Below the pieces are notes generated by a model. That model searched no databases and had not been told where the DNA came from. It worked only from the letters and a program-made list of their open reading frames with translations. A DNA stretch of 60,627 nt from Streptomyces sp. ISL-12 (GTDB taxonomy: Bacteria; Actinomycetota; Actinomycetes; Streptomycetales; Streptomycetaceae), in NCBI RefSeq assembly GCF_018614415.1, contig NZ_JAGGOO010000008.1, positions 1-60,627 of the forward strand. The letters are read 5' to 3'. The translations under genes were made by a program, and so were the position numbers. Shown in pieces: positions 8,139 through 17,151 of the stretch (position 1 is the stretch's first letter; each line of letters begins with the position of its first letter).

Positions 8139-8978
8139 TCAGCGGCGTGCGCGGGCGCTGGGGGCCGTAGCCGGGGCGGGGACGGGCCGGGCCGCGGGAG
8201 GGCTGGCTGGCAGAGGGGCCGCGATGACGGTGCTGAGGACGGAAAGGCCCAGGGAGGTCAGGCGTACCCGGTCGCGGGGCAGCCCGCTGGAGTAGAAGGG
8301 CGGTGCGGACGCGGCGTCGCAGGTGACCAGGCCCTGGGCGTCGAGGCGGCGCAACATGTCGGTGTCCACCGAGTCGCTGCGGTCGTGGCTGTCGGCTTCG
8401 TAGTGCCCGGTGACGGCGACGTGGCCGCGGGCGACCATGAGCAGGGAGCGGCGCTGGGCCCTCTCCATGCCGGGGACCGTGGTGCGGGCGTGGGCCTTGG
8501 CCGGCAGCCGGTAGGCGAGGTGCGTGGTGGATTCCACGACGGTCGCGGGCGCCAGGGCGGTCAGTTCGCGTGCCTGCCGTACGTGCTGGCCGAACCCGCG
8601 GCGGCGGTCAAGGCGTGCGGCACCGGTCTCGTTCGCAGGGAGGGACTGCTGGGCGGAGGTGAGGTAGCGCGTGGCCCCGCTGGTCAGGTAGGCGGTCTGC
8701 TTGAGCCTCACGACCGCGCTGGGAACCGGCTCGACGGGCGGCAGACGCTGCTGCCGGACCGCCTTGACGCAGGCCAGCGCCTCGCGCTCCAGACGCCGGG
8801 CAGAGGACACGTAAGCGTCCGGGGCGGGTGCGGCAGTGCCTGCGAACAGGAGATCGATCCGGTCGTTGTGCTCGGTGTAGAGGCCGGCTAGAGCCAGCAG
8901 CCGCTCCACGAGTGTCAGTGGAGCGGGCACGTCCACGTCGAACATGGGGGCGTGGTCTGGGGTGCGTGAAGCTGTCAT
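8139..8978 (-). CDS. Hypothetical protein with C-terminal winged-helix-like module
   Basis: The protein has 279 aa. The first 190 residues are mostly alpha-helical with an Ala/Arg-rich composition. Residues about 190-260 look like a winged helix: RSLLMVARGHVAVTG, then DTDMLRRLDAQGLVTC and RVRLTSLGLSVLSTVI. The same layout (helical part, then wing module ending in 'tT.aGr.al') recurs in the genes at 9613 and 41414. ATG 8978 has GGAG upstream at long spacing. Its stop lies 45 nt before the inferred ATC start of the PAPS-reductase-like gene. Function is unknown; DNA binding is inferred. Confidence 0.65.
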   Translation of the reverse strand: MTASRTPDHAPMFDVDVPAPLTLVERLLALAGLYTEHNDRIDLLFAGTAAPAPDAYVSSARRLEREALACVKAVRQQRLPPVEPVPSAVVRLKQTAYLTSGATRYLTSAQQSLPANETGAARLDRRRGFGQHVRQARELTALAPATVVESTTHLAYRLPAKAHARTTVPGMERAQRRSLLMVARGHVAVTGHYEADSHDRSDSVDTDMLRRLDAQGLVTCDAASAPPFYSSGLPRDRVRLTSLGLSVLSTVIAAPLPASPPAARPVPAPATAPSARARR

Positions 8979-9006
8979 CCGTGGTTGGTCTCCGAGGCGG
9001 GCGGGA

Positions 9007-9609
9007 TCAGGAAGAGAGCGGCCTGCCGGCCGGCAGACGGCGCCGGTACGGCGTGGCCGCTGGAGGGGCAGGGCCAGCGGTGAGGCGCGCGCAGGGGCGG
9101 CGGGAGCCGGCTGTCACCGCCCGCGTGCAAACTGGAACGGGAAGTCCGCAGGGGGGGCAGCGTCGGCGCACGCTGGTGCTGACGGGGTCTGCCGGGCCGG
9201 CCGGCGTCATCGGGCGCGCGGCAGCGGAAGCCCTCTTCGGCTCGCCGACCAGGGCCTGGTCGATGAGCTGCTGGTCCTCGCGACGGGCCGCCGCCGACGC
9301 GAGCCGGTAGGGCGGTCGCTGCGTGACGGCGTGGTAGGTGGTGGCAGCCCGGTCTAGCTCGTCACCGGCCAGCCGCGACACATCGCGGCTGGCCGCGAGA
9401 GTGGGGTCGGCGTCGGACAGCTCCAGTCGGTGAGGAAGCGGGCGATGCGCAATGTGACGACCCGGGCCGGTCGCGCTGCCTCAAGGGGCTTCCCACCTGG
9501 GGCGCCATCCGGAGAGGTTGGCCAGCGGGTCAAGGGTTTCGCCGAGCCGAGCCACCGCGCCGCCTGCCAGATGACGCTGGAAGGGCAGGACGTGGTCGGT
9601 AGGAGCGAA
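9007..9609 (-). pseudogene. Frameshifted remnant of a helical protein
   Basis: Protein-like sequence runs through three frames on the minus strand. Frame 1 from about 9609 reads IFAPTDHVLPFQRHLAGG...LANLSGWRPRWEAP and then hits TGA near 9484. Frame 2 reads EAARPARVVTLRIARFLTDW. Frame 3 from about 9425 reads ELSDADPTLAASRDVSRLAG...TYHAVTQRPPYRLASAAARR down to 9007. Joining the pieces at two 1-nt shifts gives one continuous chain, so I call it a pseudogene or an assembly-damaged gene. The frame begins with ATT directly after the stop of the gene at 9613. Family unknown. Confidence 0.5.
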
Positions 9610-9612
9610 AAT

Positions 9613-10428
9613 TCACCGTGTTCGCCGTACCGTCGTGGTGCTGGCAGGGGCTGCCGGCCGGACCGGGGAGGCGGAGGGCTCGTACGCGGCGATGGCCTGT
9701 CGGCCCGCCTCGGTGACCACCAGGCGCTGCCCTGTGAAGAGGGAGGTCGAGGTGTCCACTTCGACCAGTGCGTGTTTGGTCAGCACCCGCAGCGTGGCCT
9801 GGTTGACGGTACGGCCGTTTCCGTCGGTGGCCCGGCTGTAGTTATGCCGGGTTCCGGTGTAGACCCTGCCGCCGCCCTCGGACAGCCGTACCAGGGTTTC
9901 GTACTGGCCGGCGGAGAGCTTCACTGCCGTGACGGCATGCTGCTGCCCGGAGTGGTGCTGCAGATCCCGGGGGATGCTGCGGGCAAGGTAGTAGCAACCG
10001 GTGAAGGCGAGGTTGAGCTGGTGGGCGGCCTCGGTGAGGTGCTCCGGGAGGGCAGAGGACGCGGTCTTGTACTTGGTGTCCTGATTCGTGGACGAGCCGG
10101 AGTAGGGGACTCCTCCCGCCGGGTTTTCACTCAGGGCGGCGGCCAGCCCGCCGGCAGCGGTGGTGGCGGCGTGGACGACCGAGACCATCGCTTCGAGGGA
10201 GGGGCGGCTGCCGGGTACTGCGGTGTACTGGCTGCCGGCGAGTGCTTCCAGACGCTCCAGGGCGCGTCCGACCAGCTGGTTGGTGGTCACGATCGCTGTG
10301 GTGATCTTCTGCCGGGCGTCGGCGCCAGGCTTCGGACGCAGGTGGAGAACATCGCTGTGCAGGTCCTCGAAGTCGCTGCCGAGGGTCCGCAGCCGCGTGA
10401 CCTCGGTTTCAAGGTTGATGGGTTGCAT
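9613..10428 (-). CDS. Hypothetical protein with C-terminal winged helix
   Basis: The protein has 271 aa. The N-terminal 165 residues are helical and contain ITTAIVTTNQLVGRALERLE and LTEAAHQLNLAFTGCYYLAR. Residues about 175-255 form a winged-helix-like domain: VKLSAGQYETLVRLSEGGG, QATLRVLTKHALVEVDTS, and a wing ending VVTEAGRQAIAAY. The arrangement matches the genes at 8139 and 41414, so these are probably paralogues. ATG 10428 is the start. The role is unknown. Confidence 0.7.
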   Translation of the reverse strand: MQPINLETEVTRLRTLGSDFEDLHSDVLHLRPKPGADARQKITTAIVTTNQLVGRALERLEALAGSQYTAVPGSRPSLEAMVSVVHAATTAAGGLAAALSENPAGGVPYSGSSTNQDTKYKTASSALPEHLTEAAHQLNLAFTGCYYLARSIPRDLQHHSGQQHAVTAVKLSAGQYETLVRLSEGGGRVYTGTRHNYSRATDGNGRTVNQATLRVLTKHALVEVDTSTSLFTGQRLVVTEAGRQAIAAYEPSASPVRPAAPASTTTVRRTR

Positions 10429-10454
10429 AGGGCTCCGAGCGGACGCGTGGATGG

Positions 10455-11051
10455 TCAGCGGGTGTGCCGGGCGGTCTGGTGTGTGGGTAGCACCACGGGC
10501 GCGGCGTGGGGGCGGGGCGGTGCCGGTGGGATGTCCTCGACGGTGGGGATGCCGAGGTCGACGTGGACGCTCACGCCGTCGGTATGCAGGTGGGCTTCGG
10601 CGCTGACCACGGCGCTCAGCGTGGTGCGTTCGCTGAGGGCGTCCGGCAGCAGGTAGTGCCGTTTCTGATCGGTGAAGAGAAAGCCGTGCCGGACGAGGAC
10701 GTCATGTGCCGCGGCGGTGGTGGCGGTCGCGGTGACGGCGCCGTCGGCGAAGCGGAAGGTCACCTGGGACGGGTCCTGGTCGCCGTCATGGCGGCGAGTG
10801 GTCCAAGCCAGGTCGACGAGGTCCTGGGTATAGGCCATCAGCCCGTACGCCGCCACGCCGGCGCGCTCGTGGGCGTCCTCGGCGGTGTCGGGCGGCAGGA
10901 GGTAGATGGTGCGGCCGTGGTGCCGGCGGGCGGTGAAGCCGGCGTTGGTCAGCATGCGCGTGGCCTGGGGGATGGGGCGGTTGAGGACGAGGAAGGTGTG
11001 TCCATCGAAGGTCGAGCCGATGAAGACGTCGTGGTAGTCGGTGAGGGCCAT
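10455..11051 (-). CDS. Two-copy 'GF-domain' protein
   Basis: The protein has 198 aa. It carries two copies of a motif recurring in this window: ATRMLTNAGFTARRHHGRTI...LLPPD at about residues 30-55 and AHDVLVRHGFLFTDQKRHYL at about 113-132, followed by HLHTDGVSVHVDL. The consensus is 'a..vL...GF......Y...p', then a helix, then 'Gh.VhlD'. Function is unknown. The reading frame stays open upstream of ATG 11051 to the TAG at 11264, so this gene could once have been longer or fused to the fragment upstream. The Shine-Dalgarno is weak. Confidence 0.65.
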   Translation of the reverse strand: MALTDYHDVFIGSTFDGHTFLVLNRPIPQATRMLTNAGFTARRHHGRTIYLLPPDTAEDAHERAGVAAYGLMAYTQDLVDLAWTTRRHDGDQDPSQVTFRFADGAVTATATTAAAHDVLVRHGFLFTDQKRHYLLPDALSERTTLSAVVSAEAHLHTDGVSVHVDLGIPTVEDIPPAPPRPHAAPVVLPTHQTARHTR

Positions 11052-11069
11052 GCTGCTTTCTGCGGGCTG

Positions 11070-11378
11070 GTGATGGGTTGCTGTGCCGCAGTCGCTTCCC
11101 CGCCGGGAGAGGCTCGGCGACGGTGCGGGCGGATCCGCGGCCTCGTGCGTGGCCGGACGACCCTGTCGGCGCGGGGGCGCCGGCGACAGCTTGGCCGGCA
11201 GTTCCGGCTCCGATGCGAGGGAGTCGAGGACGGCTGAGATGCGCGTGGTCCAGGCGAGTGCCTACTGGTTCGTCGTGGGGTGGCTGACTGCCCGCAGCGT
11301 GACGAGGTCGTCGCTGTTGCCGCATGTCAGGCAGCAGCGGTGGGCGGGGTCGTCAGGGACATCGTGGATGGGTGGCAT
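11070..11378 (-). pseudogene. Possible small CxxC gene interrupted by an amber codon
   Basis: From ATG 11378 the frame reads HDVPDDPAHRCCLTCGNSDD and LRAVSHPTTNQ, then TAG at 11264-11262. Beyond the TAG the same frame continues protein-like as ALAWTTRISAVLDSLASEPE. A Tyr codon mutated to TAG would explain this, but the protein may simply end there (38 aa with a CxxC pair). No strong Shine-Dalgarno is seen. The rest of 11379-11538, down to the coupling-protein gene, holds nothing I can support. Confidence 0.3.
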
Positions 11379-11538
11379 GAGCGGTGCCAGGAATGCGGGG
11401 ATCGTTGTTGGCGTGTGCGGCGGGAGGTTTCGGCAGTGTGAGCCTGATCGGTGGGGTTCACGGCCCAGCCGAGTTCTCCGCACCGTCCGGATTCAGGGTT
11501 GGTGCCGCGTCGGCAATTGGTCGCGCGGCGGTGCGGGG

Positions 11539-13314
11539 TTACGTGACCGTCCCGAGACCGGACTGCTTCGCCACGGCGCGGGCGGTGATCGCCTGGGAGG
11601 CCCGGGCGGAGGCGGCGGACAACTCGGCGGCGCCGGGTTCGAGGTACCAGGGGCGCAGGTCGAGCATGGCGGCGCGCAGGCCGGTGGCGAAGCACAGGGC
11701 GGTGCCCTTGGGCAGGGCCCGGATCGCGTCGGCGGGCAGGATGCGCTCCTGCCGCATCGACACCGAGGTCGACTTGCCGGACTCGGAGCGGGAGGTGGAG
11801 GTGGTCTCGACGTCGTGGTCGCCGATCAGTCGGGAGAGCTTGTCGGCGAAGTCCGGGTCGTCGATGCCGGAGCCGATGACCTTGACGGTGGAGGCGGACC
11901 ACATGGCGTCCATGCCCGCATCCCCCCAGACCTTCTGGCCCTGGCGGTAGGACTGCAGGATGGTGATGGGGATGATGCCGCGTGAGCCGAGGTGGGAGTA
12001 CAGGTCAGGCAGGTCGCTGATCTTGCAGACGTTGGCGGCCTCGTCCAGGATCGCGAGCATCGGCGGGTCCAGACGTCCGCCGGCCCGCTCTGCCTGGGCG
12101 GTCGCCGCGCGCATCACGGAGTCCGCGCAGGCGGCGATCAGGGCGCTGGCTCCGCCACCGCCGTCCTTCGACAGCAGGTAGAGGGTGTCGCAGGAGGTGA
12201 CGAACTCACTCGGTCGGAACTCGAGGACGTCCTTCTGCGGGGTGACCCAGGCGGCGATCTCGCTGTTGAGGAGCGCGGCGGCGTACTGGCGGGCGGTCTC
12301 GTAGATGCCGTCGCGGGTCTCGGGCGGGCCTTCCACGGTGCCCTTGAGCTGGGCGGCTACGGCTGCGAAGCCGTGATCGCGCAGGATGTCCAGCGGCGCG
12401 CGGTCGGCGGGGAAGGCCAGCCACTGCATCACGTCGGTGATCGGCCGTTCGTCCAGCGCGGCGGCGAGGAAGAGCTGGGAGAGGATGTTGGATCCGGCCT
12501 TGGACCAGAAGTCGCCCTGCTGACTTGCGTCCACGGAGGCGGCCAGGAAGTGCCCGGCGAGCCGGCCCGCTCCGTCGAGGGTCTTGGCGTCGGCCAGCGG
12601 GTTCCACCACATCTCGCGGGCGGCGTGGGCGATCTGCTGCGGGTCCATCGACCACACCCGCCCTACCATCGCGCGGGCGTCGAGGGTGGCGGTGTAGGCG
12701 TCGCCGGCGGCCTTGTTGGAGGTGAGCAGGACCGGTCCGGGGGCGGCGAGGATGGACGGGATCGCCAGGGACGTGGTCTTCCCGGACCGCGGCGCCATGA
12801 TCGCCACGGCGACGTCCTCGTACCCCATGCGTACCTCGTGCCGGGTGCCCTGGAGGTTGCCGAGGAGGATGCCGGTGTCCTTCGCGGCGATGTGCTTGGC
12901 CGTCTTCAAACTGGGGCGCAGGGAACGCGCCTTCGCAGTGATCGCTCTGGCCATCAGCGGCTCGATGTCCTTCGTCTTGGCCATCCCGGTGATCTTCTTC
13001 CGGCCGCTGCTGCTGCCCTTGTGCCGGGACCACAGGAGGCCGGCGACCGCGCCGAGTGCGAAGAGCACGGTGACAGGGACGATGCGAGTACCGATCAGCA
13101 GGGCTGTCGGCCCGCTGTCGGGCCAGAGCTGGTCGGGGTGGAGCAGGGCGTCGGTCGGCCGGTACGGCGCCTGGTCGTGGTCGGTGAGCCAAGCGGTGAG
13201 GTTGCCCGACAGCCAGGCGAGATGGGACAGGGGGGCGGCGACGCCGAGGACGCCGAGGAGGACGCGGAAGGCGAGGTCGTACCCGTCGTTGGGTGAGTTG
13301 GGGGCAGGAGGCAA
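11539..13314 (-). CDS. VirD4/TraG-type conjugative coupling ATPase
   Basis: The protein has 591 aa. Two N-terminal membrane segments (about 15-38 and 78-96) are followed by a cytosolic motor domain with Walker A APRSGKTTS (about 174-182) and Walker B MLAILDEAANV, and a TraG-like C-terminal region (LPDLYSHLGSRGIIPITILQ). Such proteins sit at the inner membrane and pass the DNA-relaxase complex into a type IV secretion channel. The other channel genes lie 18-27 kb upstream in the same orientation. TTG 13314 is the likely start. No full-length active relaxase is visible in the window. Confidence 0.9.
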   Translation of the reverse strand: MPPAPNSPNDGYDLAFRVLLGVLGVAAPLSHLAWLSGNLTAWLTDHDQAPYRPTDALLHPDQLWPDSGPTALLIGTRIVPVTVLFALGAVAGLLWSRHKGSSSGRKKITGMAKTKDIEPLMARAITAKARSLRPSLKTAKHIAAKDTGILLGNLQGTRHEVRMGYEDVAVAIMAPRSGKTTSLAIPSILAAPGPVLLTSNKAAGDAYTATLDARAMVGRVWSMDPQQIAHAAREMWWNPLADAKTLDGAGRLAGHFLAASVDASQQGDFWSKAGSNILSQLFLAAALDERPITDVMQWLAFPADRAPLDILRDHGFAAVAAQLKGTVEGPPETRDGIYETARQYAAALLNSEIAAWVTPQKDVLEFRPSEFVTSCDTLYLLSKDGGGGASALIAACADSVMRAATAQAERAGGRLDPPMLAILDEAANVCKISDLPDLYSHLGSRGIIPITILQSYRQGQKVWGDAGMDAMWSASTVKVIGSGIDDPDFADKLSRLIGDHDVETTSTSRSESGKSTSVSMRQERILPADAIRALPKGTALCFATGLRAAMLDLRPWYLEPGAAELSAASARASQAITARAVAKQSGLGTVT

Positions 13315-13356
13315 GGAGGGTGCTTCTCCGGATGAGATGGCAGCGGTGGTGCTGGG

Positions 13357-14106
13357 TCAGCGGGTGCGGCCGTGGCCGGTCGAAGGGCGCGGTCGCGCTG
13401 GCGCCGTGTGCGCGGCGCGGTGGGCGGCGAGGGCGCGGACCCGGTCTTCGAGCGCGGACGCCAGGGCTTCGGCGGGGATGTCCCGGGCGGTGAGGGCCAT
13501 GCGGTCGCGCGCCAGATGCGGCACCTGGTCCGGTCGTCGGAGCAGGGGAGTGCGGCTGGCGAGCGCGGTGGTCAGGATGGTCACGAGGTGCGGAGGTGTG
13601 GTGCGGTCGAGGTCGGCTCGCCAGATCGGCTCCATGGGAAGTGCTGTTCGGATCTCCCAGTTGGGGTGGTCATTGATCCGGACGAGGCCGTCGGGTGAGA
13701 GACGGCGCCTGTCGATCTCCGGCTTGGGCCACCTTGCCTCGCGCAGCGGCTCGAAGGGATCGGGCGTCACAGCCGGTTGGGACGGGGAAGTGAGGGCGTC
13801 AGTGAAGGCCGCGATGACTTCCACGGGGGTGCGGGCATCGAACCTGGCCGACCACGCCGGATGGTCCGCAGTGCGGGCGTGCTGGATCGTCCACCATGGG
13901 CCGTCGGCTCTCGGTTCCAGCCGCAGTAGCGCCTTCTGGTCGGGGCTGGACAGCAGGACCCGCGGTTGCAGCGGGTCGTTGCCATGGCTCCATCCGCAGG
14001 CCCGGTGCAGGGGGACGGTCACCCAGGCCGGATCGCCGCCCCCGGCCAGGTACACCGGGGACACGGAGACCATCCGCACGGTTCCTGCCGGCTCATGAGT
14101 GCTCAC
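13357..14106 (-). CDS. DUF317 protein
   Basis: The protein has 249 aa. The DUF317 signatures are VSPVYLAGGGDPAWVT at the N-terminus, a middle WWTIQHA...PVEVIAAFTDALTSP, and a second unit WEIRTALPMEPIWRADLDR with PHLVTILTTALAS. GTG 14106 overlaps the previous stop as GTGA, which fixes the start. It belongs to the 13.3-17.1 kb cluster where DUF317 genes alternate with small helical proteins. Function is unknown. Confidence 0.85.
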   Translation of the reverse strand: MSTHEPAGTVRMVSVSPVYLAGGGDPAWVTVPLHRACGWSHGNDPLQPRVLLSSPDQKALLRLEPRADGPWWTIQHARTADHPAWSARFDARTPVEVIAAFTDALTSPSQPAVTPDPFEPLREARWPKPEIDRRRLSPDGLVRINDHPNWEIRTALPMEPIWRADLDRTTPPHLVTILTTALASRTPLLRRPDQVPHLARDRMALTARDIPAEALASALEDRVRALAAHRAAHTAPARPRPSTGHGRTR

Positions 14107-14678
14107 CGGCGTGCCTTCGGAGCCGGTGTTGCCGCAGGTGCGGCGGTCGCGGTCGGAGCCGGGGCCAGAGGCGGGGTATGCCGGGCCGCACGGTGTATCT
14201 CGATCAGTATCTGACCCTGGTCGGCCCAGTCCCTGAGATAGCTCCAAGACTCGGCGTGGTGCTCGGCGAGCGCTTCGTCGTAGGCGTGGGTGCCGGGCCC
14301 CGCACCGGCGGGGAGGCTGTCGCGGGTGCTCAGCCATTGCTCGTGCAGGGCGTCGAGCCTGTCGAGCGCCTCGCGCAGTACACGGAGCTGATACGTCCAC
14401 CGCTGTTGCACCGATGCGGCCGGGATCTGGTCCAGTTGGGTTTCGGCGGTGGTCAGGAGGTGACGGGCGGAGGTGCGCACGGTGTCGAACGCGGCGGCGG
14501 TATCGGCGTCGCGCTGCCTCTGGCGCAGACCGTAGGCGTGGTCGTCGTGGGGCCAGCCGTCGAGGTCGGTGTGCTCGTCGGAGTAGGCGTCCCAGGAAGC
14601 CAGAACGGTCTCGGCTGTGTGCTGGTAACGGCCGAGGTGGCGCAGGGCCTTGCGGTGCTGGGGGGAAGTGCGGGGAAT
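14103..14678 (-). CDS. Small helical protein, apparent ATT start
   Basis: From GTG 14480 the frame gives 125 aa, but it is open and protein-like upstream: LRHLGRYQHTAETVLASWDA and EHTDLDGWPHDDHAYGLRQR. The only plausible initiator is ATT 14678, 7 nt after AAGGA (14690-14686), giving about 191 aa starting IPRTSPQHRKALRHLG. The protein is rich in amphipathic helices (RWTYQLRVLREALDRLDALH). It is coupled to the DUF317 gene at 13357 by a GTGA overlap. Function is unknown. Confidence 0.65.
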   Translation of the reverse strand: MPRTSPQHRKALRHLGRYQHTAETVLASWDAYSDEHTDLDGWPHDDHAYGLRQRQRDADTAAAFDTVRTSARHLLTTAETQLDQIPAASVQQRWTYQLRVLREALDRLDALHEQWLSTRDSLPAGAGPGTHAYDEALAEHHAESWSYLRDWADQGQILIEIHRAARHTPPLAPAPTATAAPAATPAPKARR

Positions 14679-14731
14679 GGGGGAGTCCTTCGGGTGCTCG
14701 GTGGGGAGGGGATGAGCTGAGGCGGGGCGGG

Positions 14732-15550
14732 TTACCGTCGCGGTGGAGCCGTGCCGGTCCGGTGAGCCGCAGCCGGGGCAGTGGTCAACCGCTGCCGGTG
14801 GCGGGCGACGCGGTCCTGCGCCTTGATGGCCTTGACCCTCTTGGTGTGGGCGGCGACCACCTGCTCGGGCGAGAGCCGACTCGGTTCCTGCACGGCGCTG
14901 TAGTGGCCGGTCCGGTCGAGCATCCCGCGCTGCAGAGGGCTGGTGTCGGTCAACGCTGCGACGAAGGCATTGACCAGGTGGACCGGGGTGTCCGCATGGA
15001 AGCGGGCATGCCAGATCAAAGGGCCGGGATACGCGGCGTCACCGGACTCGTAGGTGTCGATGGACCACTCAGGGGCGTCGCGGAACTCGCTGGGCGCACG
15101 GTGCTGGATGACACACATGCCGTCGCTGGAGCGGGCCGTGCCGTCCTCGGCGCGGACCCAGCCTGCGGCCTCCACCGTCTGCCACGGCTCCGGTGGTGCG
15201 TCGGCCGGCGGGTCGATGAGGGCATCGGTCAGGCTGGAGATGACCTCGGCGGGCACCTGCGCCCCGAAAGAAGCTCGCCAGTACCCGTTGCCGAAGCCCG
15301 CCGTCGAGAGCTGCCACCAGCTCGCCAGGTATCCCGTTTCCGGGGTGAACTGCAGGCGGTGACGGTGATCGGGGCTGGCAAGCACCAGGTGGGTGCTCAA
15401 CGGTTCGTTGATGCGGGTCCATCCGGCGGCGGCGAGGCCGTGCGTGACGTGCCGGGCATCACCGGGGCCGGCCAGGTGGCGGGGACTGGTGTCGAACAGG
15501 ACCTGCCCGGCGTGCTTGTCAGCGAACTCGGCGAGCTGCCGGTTGCTCAC
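14732..15550 (-). CDS. DUF317 protein
   Basis: The protein has 272 aa. The N-terminus carries the typical SPRHLAGPGDARHVTHGL. The first unit contains SWWQLSTAGFGNGYWRASFG and VPAEVISSLTDALIDP; the second ends in PLIWHARFHADTPVHLV and AFVAALTDTSPLQRG. GTG 15550 overlaps the preceding stop (GTGA), deciding the start. The C-terminal 50 residues are basic and helical. Function is unknown. Confidence 0.85.
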   Translation of the reverse strand: MSNRQLAEFADKHAGQVLFDTSPRHLAGPGDARHVTHGLAAAGWTRINEPLSTHLVLASPDHRHRLQFTPETGYLASWWQLSTAGFGNGYWRASFGAQVPAEVISSLTDALIDPPADAPPEPWQTVEAAGWVRAEDGTARSSDGMCVIQHRAPSEFRDAPEWSIDTYESGDAAYPGPLIWHARFHADTPVHLVNAFVAALTDTSPLQRGMLDRTGHYSAVQEPSRLSPEQVVAAHTKRVKAIKAQDRVARHRQRLTTAPAAAHRTGTAPPRR

Positions 15551-15921
15551 CGGCACCGGCAGCACTCCGGCGTCGGGTAGCCATCGGCGCCGGAGCACTC
15601 CGGTTCCGCGAGGAGGGAGCGCAGGTCGTCCAGGACGTAGTGGAGAGCGTGCTGGTCGCTCTGCTCCCACGCGGCGCTGCGCAGTTCGGCGACCAGCAGC
15701 CGAAGGGCGGGAGCGCGCGGGGTGTCCGGGTGGTCGGCGATGACGCGGGCCAGCGCGCGCAGGGTGTCGCCAAACTGGACGGGAAGGCCGGTGTACTCGT
15801 CCAGCAGGGGCTCGACCAGGGCGAGCGCCTCGGTGGGGTCGGGGGCGTCGCGGAGGTGTTCGGTGAGCCGGGACAGGGTCTCGGTGGCGTGGTGGATGTC
15901 GTTGACGGTCAGGTCGGGCAC
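15547..15921 (-). CDS. Small helical protein partnered with a DUF317 gene
   Basis: The protein has 124 aa. It is predicted almost all-helical (DIHHATETLSRLTEHLRDAP, LALVEPLLDEYTGLPVQFGD) and ends in a Cys-rich tail PECCRCR. AAGGAG precedes GTG 15921 by 4 nt. The stop overlaps the downstream DUF317 start, so the pair is translationally coupled. It may serve as a partner or chaperone, but this is inference only. Confidence 0.75.
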   Translation of the reverse strand: MPDLTVNDIHHATETLSRLTEHLRDAPDPTEALALVEPLLDEYTGLPVQFGDTLRALARVIADHPDTPRAPALRLLVAELRSAAWEQSDQHALHYVLDDLRSLLAEPECSGADGYPTPECCRCR

Positions 15922-15949
15922 ATGGCTCCTTACCGAAGGGGGGCGGGGA

Positions 15950-16741
15950 TCAGCGGCGGGTGCGGGCCAGGGGGAAGCGGGGGTGTCGGGCCGTGACAGG
16001 CGAGGTGGTCGGCCAGTTGCGGGCCCAGGCGGCGGCGCGGGCGGCGGTGATCCGGGCCTGTTGCCACGCGGCGAGCTGCGAGGGCAGAACGGACACGGAC
16101 GTGGTCCGGATCTGGGTGCTGTGGGGGACGTGTCCGCGGGGACGCATCACCGGCTGGGGGCTGGCGAGAGCGGCGGAGAAGGCTGCGACGAGGTGTAGCG
16201 GGGTGGTGGAGCTGAACTGGGCGGTCCAGCCTGCCTGCTGGGTCCCGGCGCCGGCCCACCACAGGGCTTTGCCGTTACGGCCTTGGCGGAAGTGCAGCCA
16301 CGCTGCTCCGTCGGGGCTCGTGGCGGTGTAGTGCCGGCCTTCGTAACGGGTGCGCCAGTGCTGCTCGGTCAGCGGCGCCCAGGCGTTGGGGGCGTGGGCG
16401 GAGCGTGGCTGGGTGAGAGCGTCGGTCAGGCCGGCGACGATCTCGACCGGGGTCTGCGGGGCCAGCGTCGCGGTCCATTCGGCTTGTTGCCCGCGTGCCG
16501 CACTGTGGATGGACCAGCCGCCCGGCTGCTGGTATGGGTCGTAGGAGATACGGACAGACCGGTCCGGGCTCCGCACTACCAGCGGACCGCGCTTCTTGCT
16601 CTTGTCCTGCCAGCCTGAGGCCCGCAGGTAGGCAAAAACGTGACGGATGTCGCCGCCGCCGGCCAGCGCGCGGGGCTCGATCAGGTAGTGCTGCTCGGGC
16701 TGTTCTCCCGCCTGCCGGGCCTGCCGCTGCTGGCGCTTCAC
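15950..16741 (-). CDS. DUF317 protein
   Basis: The protein has 263 aa. After a basic, Gln-rich N-terminus comes YLIEPRALAGGGDIRHVFAY, then two DUF317 units: GWSIHSAARGQQAEWTATLA with PVEIVAGLTDALTQP, and ALWWAGAGTQQAGWTAQFSS with PLHLVAAFSAALASP. GTG 16741 overlaps the previous stop (GTGA). It is the third of the clustered DUF317 genes. Confidence 0.85.
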   Translation of the reverse strand: MKRQQRQARQAGEQPEQHYLIEPRALAGGGDIRHVFAYLRASGWQDKSKKRGPLVVRSPDRSVRISYDPYQQPGGWSIHSAARGQQAEWTATLAPQTPVEIVAGLTDALTQPRSAHAPNAWAPLTEQHWRTRYEGRHYTATSPDGAAWLHFRQGRNGKALWWAGAGTQQAGWTAQFSSTTPLHLVAAFSAALASPQPVMRPRGHVPHSTQIRTTSVSVLPSQLAAWQQARITAARAAAWARNWPTTSPVTARHPRFPLARTRR

Positions 16742-17130
16742 CGGCTCCGCCGGACGACGAGCGGGGCAGGGGCCGACGGCTTCGCCGCCATGGCTGTGCG
16801 TGTGCCGATGTGGCTGAGGGCGTCGTGGTGTTCGTCGAGGTCACCGCAGATGGTGTTGAGGTCGTTCGCGGCCCGGCCCAGGGCCAGCCACACTTCCGCC
16901 GGCAGGGCGCCGTCTTCTGCCTGCTGCTTCGCGTGGACGGAACCGACTGCTACGAGACCGGTGAGGCGGCCGAGGATTCCCTCGTGGGGGTCGAGTATCC
17001 GGGCGAGCGCCTGAGTGGCCGCTTCGGGGGGAAGGCCGGGCTGGGCCAGGTATTCGGTGAAGCGGCTGAGCTGGCGGCCGACTTCGTTGGTGAGGGAGTC
17101 GGCGTACGTTCTCTGCTCGGGACGAGGCAT
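16738..17130 (-). CDS. Small helical protein partnered with a DUF317 gene
   Basis: The protein has 130 aa, helical throughout (SLTNEVGRQLSRFTEYLAQP, DLNTICGDLDEHHDALSHIG). AGGAGG lies 3 nt before ATG 17130. It is coupled to the DUF317 gene at 15950. The plan resembles the small helical proteins at 43478, 43939 and 44398 on the plus strand. Function is unknown. Confidence 0.75.
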   Translation of the reverse strand: MPRPEQRTYADSLTNEVGRQLSRFTEYLAQPGLPPEAATQALARILDPHEGILGRLTGLVAVGSVHAKQQAEDGALPAEVWLALGRAANDLNTICGDLDEHHDALSHIGTRTAMAAKPSAPAPLVVRRSR

Positions 17131-17151
17131 GGTCCTCCTGGACGGTGCGGT

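Noticed and set aside
11539..13314. TraB/FtsK-type double-strand DNA translocase of Streptomyces conjugation
   Set aside because: Motifs and membrane layout fit VirD4/TraG, and VirB4- and VirB6-like genes support a type IV channel. No FtsK gamma-like domain is visible.
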